Below, piece by piece: positions 1 to 5,292 of a stretch of 5,321 nt of DNA. The translations under genes and the position numbers were made by a program. The notes beneath the pieces were generated by a model. It searched no databases, was not told the DNA's origin, and saw nothing but the letters and a program-made list of their open reading frames with translations. The DNA comes from an uncultured bacterium (lineage in GTDB: Bacteria > Hydrogenedentota > Hydrogenedentia > Hydrogenedentales > JAEUWI01), in NCBI GenBank assembly GCA_937895305.1, contig CALAXS010000185.1, positions 1-5,321 of the forward strand, read 5' to 3'. The first letter of the stretch is position 1. Every line of letters starts with the position of its first letter.

Positions 1-19
1 CCTGCGCAGGAATGACAAG
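1..19 (-). repeat. Dispersed palindromic repeat (GTCATTCC family), copy 1, cut by the window edge
   Basis: Read on the minus strand this is CTTGTCATTCCTGCGCAGG. It matches 17 of 19 bases of the stretch at 2894-2912 on the plus strand. The second palindrome arm is outside the window on this side, so only the left part of the unit is seen. Short GTCATTCC(C/T)GCG units of this kind are common dispersed intergenic repeats in bacteria. No coding role is visible. Confidence 0.7.
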
Positions 20-59
20 AAATTAGAAACAATGTCACTATTTCACCCGCAAAATTTTC

Positions 60-88
60 CCCTCTGTGTTCTCCGTGTGCTCTGTGGT
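60..88 (-). repeat. 9-nt periodic repeat (CACARAGRR x3), copy 1
   Basis: On the minus strand the 29 bases begin ACCACAGAG and consist of AC followed by three 9-base units related to CACARAGRR. It aligns without gaps to the plus-strand copy at 2758-2786, with 23 of 29 bases identical. It lies just beyond the terminator of the E1 gene. This is a recognisable type of dispersed intergenic repeat; its function is unknown. Confidence 0.75.
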
Positions 89-107
89 TAAAATGCCCTA
101 TCCAAAT

Positions 108-136
108 AAAAAAAGGACATCCTAATCGGGATGCCC
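108..136 (-). terminator. Rho-independent terminator of the E1 gene
   Basis: On the minus strand GGGCATCC and GGATGTCC form an 8-bp stem with one G-U pair around a 6-base loop (CGATTA). The stem is followed directly by seven T residues (108-114 on the plus strand are all A). It begins 45 bases after the E1 stop codon, so it is the expected transcript end. On the plus strand only three T follow the stem, so termination should act mainly on minus-strand transcripts. Confidence 0.92.
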
Positions 137-181
137 TTTACGTGTCATGTTTCAATTATTACCAGAAGTCTTCGCTATGAT

Positions 182-2710
182 TTACACCACGCCGTACTGG
201 CTCAGGCGTATCATGGTTTCAGTGGTCCTGTCTGTGCTCGGCGTATACCCGGCCAACGGTTTCAGGTGGGTATGGTAAGCATCGATGAACCAAGACGGCT
301 GCGGGAAGTAATCCTCTTCCATTTCTGCCGGGGGCACGATCCAGTTATGGGCACCCAGTACTACAGGCGGCGCATCCAGATAGTCGAAGGCCATCTGGGT
401 CACGTTGGACGCGATGGTGTGGAGGTACGACCCGCGCTCACAGGCATCACTCGCGAGAATGAGCTTCCCTGTTTTTTTCACCGATTCCACGAGGGGCTCA
501 TAGTTAAACGGTACCAGGCTACGGCCATCGATAATCTCTACCGATACACCATGCTTCTCCTGCAACTCTTGCGCTGCTTCATGAGCACGATACAACGTCG
601 CACCCAACGTAAGGATGGTGACATCGCTACCTTCCTGGATGGTGTTCGATTCACCGAGGGGTATGCGGTAGTACTCAGCAGGTACACCTTCTTTGTTAAA
701 GATTTCAGTCTGACCGGAGTAGAGACGCTGGCTTTCGAAGAAGACCACGGGATCGGAACCGCTGAGTGCGGTCGCCATCATACCCTTCGCATCGTAGGGC
801 GTTGCCGGGAAGACCACTTTCAGTCCGGGGATGTGTGCACAGAGCGCGGTCCAGTCTTGCGAGTGCTGTGCACCATACTTACTACCCACGGACACACGCA
901 GTACCACGGGCATCTTGCAATAGCCTGCGCTCATGGATTGCCACTTCGCCATCTGGTTAAAGACTTCATCACCCGCGCGACCCAGGAAATCACAATACAT
1001 GAGTTCTATGAGGGCCTTGCCACCTTCCATGGCATAGCCTACACCTGTACCGACGATAGCCGCTTCGGAAATGGGCGAGTTAAAGAGGCGACGGTAGGGG
1101 ATACATTCCGTGAGGCCCTGGTACACGGCGAATGCGCCGCCCCAATCCCGGTTCTCTTCGCCATAGGCCACCAGACGGTGGTCATTGTAGAAGTGGTGGA
1201 GGATAGACTCGAAGAGGGCCTCACCATAGGTGATGGCCTTGGTGCCCTTGAGGGCCTCGCCGTTTTCATCCACACCCTTACGTGATTTCTTGTTGATGAT
1301 CTTGAGGCGCGGACACTCTTCCATGGGGATGAGCACATCATCGTCATACTTGAGGCCGGGGAGTTCCTCGTCAATTTCATTGGAGAACATGAGCGGAGCC
1401 AGGCCCGTATCGATGCCCATGACCATGCGCGGGGACACGTCATCGCTAATGGCCAGGGCACAGGCTTTCGTCACCTTCTCCGTTGCATAACTGCGAATTG
1501 TTTCCAGGTCATCGGCCGAGGCGATTTTTGCGGCTTCCAGCTTACCTGCGAATTCGGTGAGGGGATCCACGCTACGCCATTTTTCAATTTCTTCACGTTC
1601 ACGGTAGGCAGACTGGTCACTGGGCGAGTGACCCGATTGACGATAGCACTGTACTTCGAGGAGTACGGGGCCACGCCCTTCCTTGATGATTTTCATCTTG
1701 CGCGTATAGGCTTCGGCTACAGCGAGGGGGTTGTTGCCGTCTACTGTTTCCGCGTGCATCTGTTCCGGGTTTACCCCGGCACCGACCCGTGCGACGCTAT
1801 CAAAGCCCATGGTTTCGCCGATGGGCTGACCGCCCATGCCATAGAAGTTATTCATAAAGTTAAAGACAATGGGTAGGCCGCCACGATTCACTTCTTCCCA
1901 GAGCTGATGGAACTGGCTCATGGAGGCAAAACCCATGGCTTCCCAGACGGGGCCGCAACCCATGGAAGCGTCACCGATATTGGCGATAGAAATGCCGTCC
2001 TGGCGTTGGACTTTCTTGTACAGTGCAGAACCCGTGGCCACATCTGCGCTACCGCCCACAAGTGCGTTGTTCGGGTAAATACCGAAGGGGGTGTAGAAGA
2101 CGTGCATGGACCCGCCCATTCCCCGGTTAAAGCCCGTGTCCTTGCCAAAGACTTCCGAAAGGAGGCCATAGAGCAAAAAGTCGATGCCCCGCTCTTCGGC
2201 TTCATTGGTCTTGATGCCGTTCTTGCCACCCACAGCCAGGCTGCCAGCGGAGATGGGTTGTGTATCAATAATCGAAAGGAGACGCCCGTCGTAGCAAGAA
2301 GTCATGTGCTCTTCCAGGTGCCCCATGTTCTGCAGGTCTTCCACAGCGCGGAGTCCCTTGGCGATAACTTCACCATGGCTACGATGACTACCAAAGATAT
2401 GATCTTCAACACCGAGATGGAGACTTTCGCCGACGGCAGCCGCTTCCTGCCCGATGGACAAGTGAGCCGGGCCAGCATGGTTGTATTCCATACCATTATA
2501 GGTACGCGTCTTCTTGATACTGTCCAGCATGGACTCAAACTCACGAATCACCGCCATATCGCGATAGACCCGCAAGAGCGTTGCCTTGCTCATGCCACCC
2601 TTGACCTCATCCTTCACCGACTTGCTGTAGGTATTGACGGGAATACTTTGAAACTCAATACTCCGTGACTTACGTGTTTCACTGGGATCAACCATGATTC
2701 TCTTTGGCAT
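182..2710 (-). CDS. Fused alpha/beta E1 component of a 2-oxoacid dehydrogenase complex (thiamine-diphosphate dependent)
   Basis: This 842-residue cytoplasmic protein joins the two E1 subunits that are usually separate. Residues ~45-430 are the alpha part: HRSHG at 109-113, GGSMH at 199-203, the thiamine-diphosphate/metal motif starting GDAS at 246 and ending NN at 287-288, and the loop SGHSPSDQSAYR around His361. Residues ~490-815 are the beta part: SPISEA with the probable cofactor-activating Glu549, AQHSQ with the probable catalytic His616, then HIPGLKVVFPATPYDAKG and DPVVFFE. A linker of ~60 residues joins them. E1 decarboxylates a 2-oxoacid and reductively acylates the lipoyl group of E2. 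Pyruvate is the likeliest substrate, but acetoin or branched-chain oxoacids cannot be excluded. Oddities are GDA instead of GDG, ~60 extra residues between 120 and 185, and a ~40-residue N-terminal extension. The ATG at 2710 is supported by a strong ribosome binding site. The stop is TAA, followed by a terminator. Confidence 0.93.
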   Translation of the reverse strand: MPKRIMVDPSETRKSRSIEFQSIPVNTYSKSVKDEVKGGMSKATLLRVYRDMAVIREFESMLDSIKKTRTYNGMEYNHAGPAHLSIGQEAAAVGESLHLGVEDHIFGSHRSHGEVIAKGLRAVEDLQNMGHLEEHMTSCYDGRLLSIIDTQPISAGSLAVGGKNGIKTNEAEERGIDFLLYGLLSEVFGKDTGFNRGMGGSMHVFYTPFGIYPNNALVGGSADVATGSALYKKVQRQDGISIANIGDASMGCGPVWEAMGFASMSQFHQLWEEVNRGGLPIVFNFMNNFYGMGGQPIGETMGFDSVARVGAGVNPEQMHAETVDGNNPLAVAEAYTRKMKIIKEGRGPVLLEVQCYRQSGHSPSDQSAYREREEIEKWRSVDPLTEFAGKLEAAKIASADDLETIRSYATEKVTKACALAISDDVSPRMVMGIDTGLAPLMFSNEIDEELPGLKYDDDVLIPMEECPRLKIINKKSRKGVDENGEALKGTKAITYGEALFESILHHFYNDHRLVAYGEENRDWGGAFAVYQGLTECIPYRRLFNSPISEAAIVGTGVGYAMEGGKALIELMYCDFLGRAGDEVFNQMAKWQSMSAGYCKMPVVLRVSVGSKYGAQHSQDWTALCAHIPGLKVVFPATPYDAKGMMATALSGSDPVVFFESQRLYSGQTEIFNKEGVPAEYYRIPLGESNTIQEGSDVTILTLGATLYRAHEAAQELQEKHGVSVEIIDGRSLVPFNYEPLVESVKKTGKLILASDACERGSYLHTIASNVTQMAFDYLDAPPVVLGAHNWIVPPAEMEEDYFPQPSWFIDAYHTHLKPLAGYTPSTDRTTETMIRLSQYGVV

Positions 2711-2717
2711 TTATCTT

Positions 2718-2723
2718 CTCCTT
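2718..2723 (-). promoter_or_regulatory. Ribosome binding site of the E1 gene
   Basis: AAGGAG on the minus strand lies 7 bases before the ATG at 2710. It is the strongest Shine-Dalgarno match in the window and fixes the start of the long N-terminal extension of E1. Confidence 0.88.
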
Positions 2724-2757
2724 GCTTAAACGGATTTTCAATTAAAAAAAGGTATTC

Positions 2758-2786
2758 ACCACAAAGGGCACAAAGAACACAAAGGG
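2758..2786 (+). repeat. 9-nt periodic repeat (CACARAGRR x3), copy 2
   Basis: AC is followed by three tandem 9-base units. Units 1 and 3 are identical (CACAAAGGG), and unit 2 differs only in its last two bases. It matches the copy at 60-88 in 23 of 29 positions but in the opposite orientation. The bases just outside, TCACC (2756-2760) and GGTGA (2785-2789), form a small terminal inverted repeat. It would lie in the 5' leader of an E1 transcript made from an upstream promoter. Confidence 0.8.
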
Positions 2787-2851
2787 TGATCCTTGTTATC
2801 TGTCTATCAACTATGCACGACGCGCATGATACCGTCGCTTAAAAACTTTGC

Positions 2852-2880
2852 ATTAAAATGTAATACGGTTAAAAATACAA
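2852..2880 (-). promoter_or_regulatory. Possible sigma70-type promoter for the E1 gene
   Basis: On the minus strand TTGTAT (2880-2875) is followed after exactly 17 bases by TTTAAT (2857-2852), within an AT-rich stretch. The -10 matches 5 of 6 consensus bases and the -35 only 3 of 6. The E1 start codon is about 140 bases downstream. A promoter here would let E1 be transcribed separately from regulator-E2. The match is weak enough that chance is possible. Confidence 0.35.
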
Positions 2881-2893
2881 AATACCTAACCCT

Positions 2894-2920
2894 CTTGTCA
2901 TTCCCGCGGAGGCGGGAATC
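2894..2920 (+). repeat. Dispersed palindromic repeat (GTCATTCC family), copy 2
   Basis: ATTCCCGC (2900-2907) and GCGGGAAT (2912-2919) form a perfect 8-bp stem around GGAG, preceded by CTTGTC. It is a REP-like hairpin. The left 19 bases match the minus strand of window positions 1-19 in 17 places. On the minus strand the hairpin is followed by GACAAGAGG, not a T-run, so it is not a terminator. Confidence 0.82.
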
Positions 2921-2989
2921 TCCGCGTTTACATTCCTGAACCAAGTCGGGGCTGAAGTCGTAAAAATCATGGTCGACCGCGCTTGTTTT

Positions 2990-3039
2990 CCGGAGCAGAG
3001 CTCCGGTGTATGCATTCCCAAGCAGAGCCTGGGAACGAG
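2990..3039 (+). repeat. Twin-hairpin dispersed repeat with GC-AGA-GC centres
   Basis: Two hairpins stand in tandem. CCGGAGC/GCTCCGG (2990-2996 and 3000-3006) is a perfect 7-bp stem with loop AGA. TTCCCAAGC/GCCTGGGAA (3015-3023 and 3027-3035) is a 9-bp stem with one mismatch and the same AGA loop, followed by CGAG. The shared GC-AGA-GC centre indicates a composite repeat unit of the REP/BIME kind. No coding or terminator features are seen. Confidence 0.75.
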
Positions 3040-3061
3040 TTCTAGGCTATGGGGCCAAGAG

Positions 3062-3092
3062 ATTGCCGCGTCGCTTCGCTCCTCACAATGAC
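3062..3092 (+). repeat. Dispersed imperfect palindrome (ATTGCCGCG...CAATGAC)
   Basis: The element starts ATTGCCGCG, has a TCGCTTCGCTCC core and ends CAATGAC. ATTG (3062-3065) and CAAT (3086-3089) are its complementary ends. It resembles the widespread bacterial intergenic repeat ATTGCCGCGTCGCTTCGCTC...CAATGAC. It is the fourth repeat family in this gap. Confidence 0.7.
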
Positions 3093-3183
3093 GTAGTGAG
3101 TTGAGACGTACTTTTGCAATATTTAATCTGTTTTCAACTTTCAGGTCATCGAAATAGGGAACCAGTGGGTTTCGCTATTCCTG

Positions 3184-4386
3184 CTAAAAATCAGCTTCTT
3201 CCAAAATCTGTTTCATCCGACCCATGAACCGGGCCGCTACCGAGCCATCGACCACACGGTGGTCACTCGATATGGTCATCTTCATCATGGGGCGTACCTG
3301 AATACCACCATCAATGGCCACCACCTGCTCCTTCATCTGGCCTACTGCGAGAATAGCACTGTCCGGCTGGTTGATAATCGCCGTGAATTCATCCACACCG
3401 AATACGCCCAGGTTGGATACAGTAAAGGTGTTGCCCGTATAATCGTCCGGCATGAGCTTGCCCGTCCGCGCCTTCTCCGCCATGTCGCGCGCAGCATCAT
3501 GAATCTGACGCAGGCTCATGGATTCCATATTCCGGATAACCGGGACGATGAGTCCCTCTTCCAGGGCGACCGCCATACCCATGTTTACGTGGGGCTGCTG
3601 CATAATGCCTTCATTGGTCCACTGCGCATTCACCTGGGGGAATTCTTGCAAGGCACGTGCCGCAGCACGGAGTACCAAGTCATTATAGGAAGGCTTGAAG
3701 ATACCCAGATTCTGACGGAAGGCCACGCTGTTCAGCATGTCCACTTCCACCGTCACATAAAAATGCGGCGCCTGGAACTTGCTCGCCACCATACTCTCTG
3801 CGATGACCTTGCGCATGGGGGAGAGGCCCTTCACATCGCCAATGCTTGGCACTGCGACCGGAGTGGGGGCGACGGCAACAGGTGCAGCTGCGGACTTGGC
3901 ACCCAGCACATCTTCCTCGATGACCCGGCCTTTTGGTCCCGAGCCTGCCAGGCCCTGAGTGCTAATGTTGGTCGCTGCTGCGGCCTTGCGCGCACGAGGC
4001 GATACGGCCTGATGAGAAGACTGTCCTGCGGATACAAGCGCGGGTGTAGTTACTGCTGCTGTCTCAACAGGAGCAGAGATCGCTCCCACCGCGGGTGCAG
4101 CGGCAATACCATTGGAACTACCGTACTGACTCAAGTCCGGTAAGGCTTCATCCGCATCGCCAACCAGTGCCACCACAGTAAACACCGGAACTTCGATATC
4201 TTCAGTAATCAAAATTTTACGCAGGGTGCCGCTGATTTCCGATTCAACCTCTATCTCGGCCTTGTCCGTTTGTACGGTATAGATAGGCTCACCTACGTCA
4301 ATGGCGTCACCTTCCTGCTTCAACCACTGGGTGATTTCTGCTTCTTCTACCGACTGTCCCAATTGTGGGAGTTTTAATTCTTGCAT
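3184..4386 (-). CDS. E2 component (lipoyl-dependent acyltransferase) of the 2-oxoacid dehydrogenase complex
   Basis: E2 takes the acyl group from E1 on its lipoyl arm, transfers it to coenzyme A, and forms the structural core of the complex in the cytoplasm. The 400 residues show the standard order. A lipoyl domain spans 1-78 with the modification site TDKAE at Lys42. An Ala/Val/Pro-rich flexible linker spans ~88-126. A peripheral-subunit-binding domain spans ~127-162 (SPRARKAA...GSGPKGRVIEEDV). A second Ala/Pro linker leads to the catalytic domain at ~185-400, with SPMRKVIAESM, TVSNLG and the active-site DHRVVDG (His376, Asp380). Only one lipoyl domain is present. The ATG at 4386 follows the regulator stop after 14 bases, so the two genes are co-transcribed. 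Its GAGGA site overlaps that stop. The family is clear; the acyl group (acetyl or branched-chain) is not decided by the sequence. Confidence 0.95.
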   Translation of the reverse strand: MQELKLPQLGQSVEEAEITQWLKQEGDAIDVGEPIYTVQTDKAEIEVESEISGTLRKILITEDIEVPVFTVVALVGDADEALPDLSQYGSSNGIAAAPAVGAISAPVETAAVTTPALVSAGQSSHQAVSPRARKAAAATNISTQGLAGSGPKGRVIEEDVLGAKSAAAPVAVAPTPVAVPSIGDVKGLSPMRKVIAESMVASKFQAPHFYVTVEVDMLNSVAFRQNLGIFKPSYNDLVLRAAARALQEFPQVNAQWTNEGIMQQPHVNMGMAVALEEGLIVPVIRNMESMSLRQIHDAARDMAEKARTGKLMPDDYTGNTFTVSNLGVFGVDEFTAIINQPDSAILAVGQMKEQVVAIDGGIQVRPMMKMTISSDHRVVDGSVAARFMGRMKQILEEADF

Positions 4387-4392
4387 GAGTTT

Positions 4393-4402
4393 TCCATTCC
4401 TC
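4393..4402 (-). promoter_or_regulatory. Ribosome binding site of the E2 gene, overlapping the regulator stop codon
   Basis: On the minus strand GAGGA (4402-4398) shares two bases with the TGA stop of the regulator and lies 11 bases before the E2 ATG. A second, shorter GGA (4395-4393) is 6 bases away. The overlap points to translational coupling of regulator and E2. Confidence 0.6.
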
Positions 4403-5186
4403 AGACGCTTTGAACCTGCAAGTCATACTCATCGAGCTGACTTATAAAATCTGCGTCTGTTCCGTTATCCGTTATCAACACATCCACATCCGCCAGCGTC
4501 CCCGCCTGTACAAACATGGTCCGTCCCACCTTCGTACTGTCCACCATCAACACCACCTGCTTGCTCTGCACCATCACCAGTTTCTTCGTAAACGATTCCC
4601 CTGCATCTGTAGTCGTCATCCCCTCACGCAGGGTCAACCCCAGGGTTCCCATAAACGCCCGGTCAAAATGCATGTTCGCCAGTTGCCGTTCCGTCAACGG
4701 ACCCACCATGGTCTGACTAATCCGCCGTAACTCACCACCAATAAAAATCGTGGTCGGGCCACCGTCAACCAGCTCCGTCGCTGCACGCAAAGAATTGGTC
4801 ACAATCGTTATATCGCCTCGCTTCCGCAACAACGGTAGCAGCCCATGAACCGTGCTTCCCCCATCCAGAAAAAGAGTATCCCCCGCCTGCACCAGCATGG
4901 CCGCGGCCTCGGCTATGCGTCGTTTCTCATCCTGCGCCTGTGTGGCCTTATCATCAAAGCCCGATTCCTCCCAGCGTCGCCCAAGCAGCACAGCACCCCC
5001 ATGAACCCGCTTTGCCTCGCCCAGGCGCTCCAATACCTCTAAATCACGCCGTACGGTCGCCTGAGACACCGAAAGGGCCTCACAGGCCTCATCCAGCCGT
5101 ATAGCCCGCTGATCACGCAGCATGGCACGAAGTTGCTCCAGGCGCTGCGGTGCTATTTGCTTGTGAATGGTCGTTGATTTCGGCAT
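4401..5186 (-). CDS. DeoR-family transcriptional regulator
   Basis: From the ATG at 5186 this is a 261-residue protein of normal DeoR-family length. Residues ~14-70 are the winged helix-turn-helix, with recognition-helix motif LSVSQATVRRDLEVLERLGEAKRV... and the family hallmark HGGA at 62-65. Residues ~85-245 are the sugar-phosphate-isomerase-like effector domain: FLDGGSTV (106-113), VTNSL (129-133), GGELR (150-154), TTDAGESFTKK (192-202) and VDSTKVGR (215-222). Such proteins are usually repressors released by a phosphorylated sugar or related metabolite. The next gene is E2, 14 bp downstream, so it probably controls its own operon and perhaps the divergent gene. The reading frame stays open to a TTG at 5252 and an ATG at 5198. 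The TTG lies upstream of the predicted promoter and is rejected; the ATG at 5198 would add four residues and is a real alternative. The effector cannot be named. Confidence 0.93.
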   Translation of the reverse strand: MPKSTTIHKQIAPQRLEQLRAMLRDQRAIRLDEACEALSVSQATVRRDLEVLERLGEAKRVHGGAVLLGRRWEESGFDDKATQAQDEKRRIAEAAAMLVQAGDTLFLDGGSTVHGLLPLLRKRGDITIVTNSLRAATELVDGGPTTIFIGGELRRISQTMVGPLTERQLANMHFDRAFMGTLGLTLREGMTTTDAGESFTKKLVMVQSKQVVLMVDSTKVGRTMFVQAGTLADVDVLITDNGTDADFISQLDEYDLQVQSV

Positions 5187-5216
5187 ACTATGTCCCATCA
5201 AGTTTGCACTTACATG

Positions 5217-5230
5217 ATAGTTTATACTAT
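5217..5230. promoter_or_regulatory. Candidate operator palindrome
   Basis: ATAGT (5217-5221) and ACTAT (5226-5230) form a perfect 5-bp inverted repeat around TTAT. It covers the -10 box of the regulator promoter. A protein bound here would block transcription of regulator-E2, which fits autoregulation. A 7-bp direct repeat CAAGTTT at 5199-5205 and 5239-5245, 40 bp apart (about four helical turns), flanks it and could hold further half-sites. Short AT-rich palindromes also arise by chance. Confidence 0.4.
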
Positions 5231-5248
5231 TATATTGACAAGTTTCAA
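5221..5248 (-). promoter_or_regulatory. Sigma70-type promoter of the regulator-E2 operon
   Basis: On the minus strand TTGAAA (5248-5243) and TATAAA (5226-5221) each match 5 of 6 consensus bases and are 16 bases apart. Transcription would begin near 5214, about 28 bases before the ATG at 5186. This also argues against the upstream TTG at 5252 as a start. Confidence 0.68.
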
Positions 5249-5262
5249 ACAAAATCTATCAA
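5235..5262 (+). promoter_or_regulatory. Possible promoter of the divergent gene
   Basis: A perfect TTGACA (5235-5240) is followed after 16 bases by TATCAA (5257-5262), which matches 4 of 6 bases of the -10 consensus. The start codon at 5293 is 30 bases downstream. The -35 box overlaps the regulator promoter region on the other strand, so the two promoters would compete for the same DNA. Confidence 0.45.
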
Positions 5263-5278
5263 AACCTAGCGTATAATC

Positions 5279-5283
5279 AGGAG
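5279..5283 (+). promoter_or_regulatory. Ribosome binding site of the divergent gene
   Basis: AGGAG lies 9 bases before the ATG at 5293, a normal distance. It is the main evidence that the ATG near the window edge begins a real gene. Confidence 0.65.
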
Positions 5284-5292
5284 TATATTCCC

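Larger units (their letters stand above)
2711..3183. other. Repeat-rich intergenic region between E2 and E1 genes
   Basis: This 473-bp stretch holds no credible gene. From the E1 side it contains the E1 ribosome binding site, a 9-nt periodic repeat, an AT-rich part (about 2841-2890) with a possible E1 promoter, a GTCATTCC palindrome, a degenerate GTCGGGGCTGAAGTC element (2945-2959), twin GC-AGA-GC hairpins and an ATTGCCGCG palindrome. The last ~90 bases next to the E2 stop show nothing recognisable. I see no good intrinsic terminator behind E2: none of the hairpins is followed by a T-run on the minus strand. Read-through from E2 into E1 is therefore possible. Confidence 0.8.

Noticed and set aside
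131..1285. Long plus-strand open frame (384 codons) opposite the E1 beta half
   Set aside because: It is antisense to a well-supported E1 gene, its translation shows no recognisable domain, its first codons lie inside the terminator stem, and there is no ribosome binding site. It is a coding-strand shadow.
1907..2668. Plus-strand open frame (253 codons) opposite the E1 alpha half
   Set aside because: It is antisense to clear E1 motifs, with a composition rich in His/Arg/Thr as expected from a reverse-frame reading, and no start signals.
2818..2837. Small inverted repeat CGACG...CGTCG in the E1 leader
   Set aside because: A five-base stem around a ten-base loop is easily due to chance and has no supporting context.
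2990..3039. Twin hairpins as an intrinsic terminator for E2
   Set aside because: Neither hairpin is followed by a T-run on the minus strand (the bases after the CCGGAGC stem are AAAAC), and they fit a dispersed repeat better.
2758..3092. CRISPR array
   Set aside because: The repeats belong to different families with no constant spacing or repeated direct unit with unique spacers, and no cas gene is present.
3259..4143. Plus-strand open frame (294 codons) opposite E2
   Set aside because: It lies entirely against the E2 lipoyl-linker and catalytic region. Its Cys/Arg-rich tail is the reverse reading of the Ala/Pro linker.
5187..5252. N-terminal extension of the DeoR regulator from a TTG at 5252
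   Set aside because: The start would be upstream of the predicted -10 box and transcription start, there is no Shine-Dalgarno site, and the added residues do not resemble the family. The ATG at 5186 gives a normal-length protein.
5235..5277. TTGACA paired with the perfect TATAAT at 5272-5277 as the plus-strand promoter
   Set aside because: The spacing is 31 bases, far from 16-18, and a start there would fall at or after the ribosome binding site. TATCAA at 5257 fits better as the -10.
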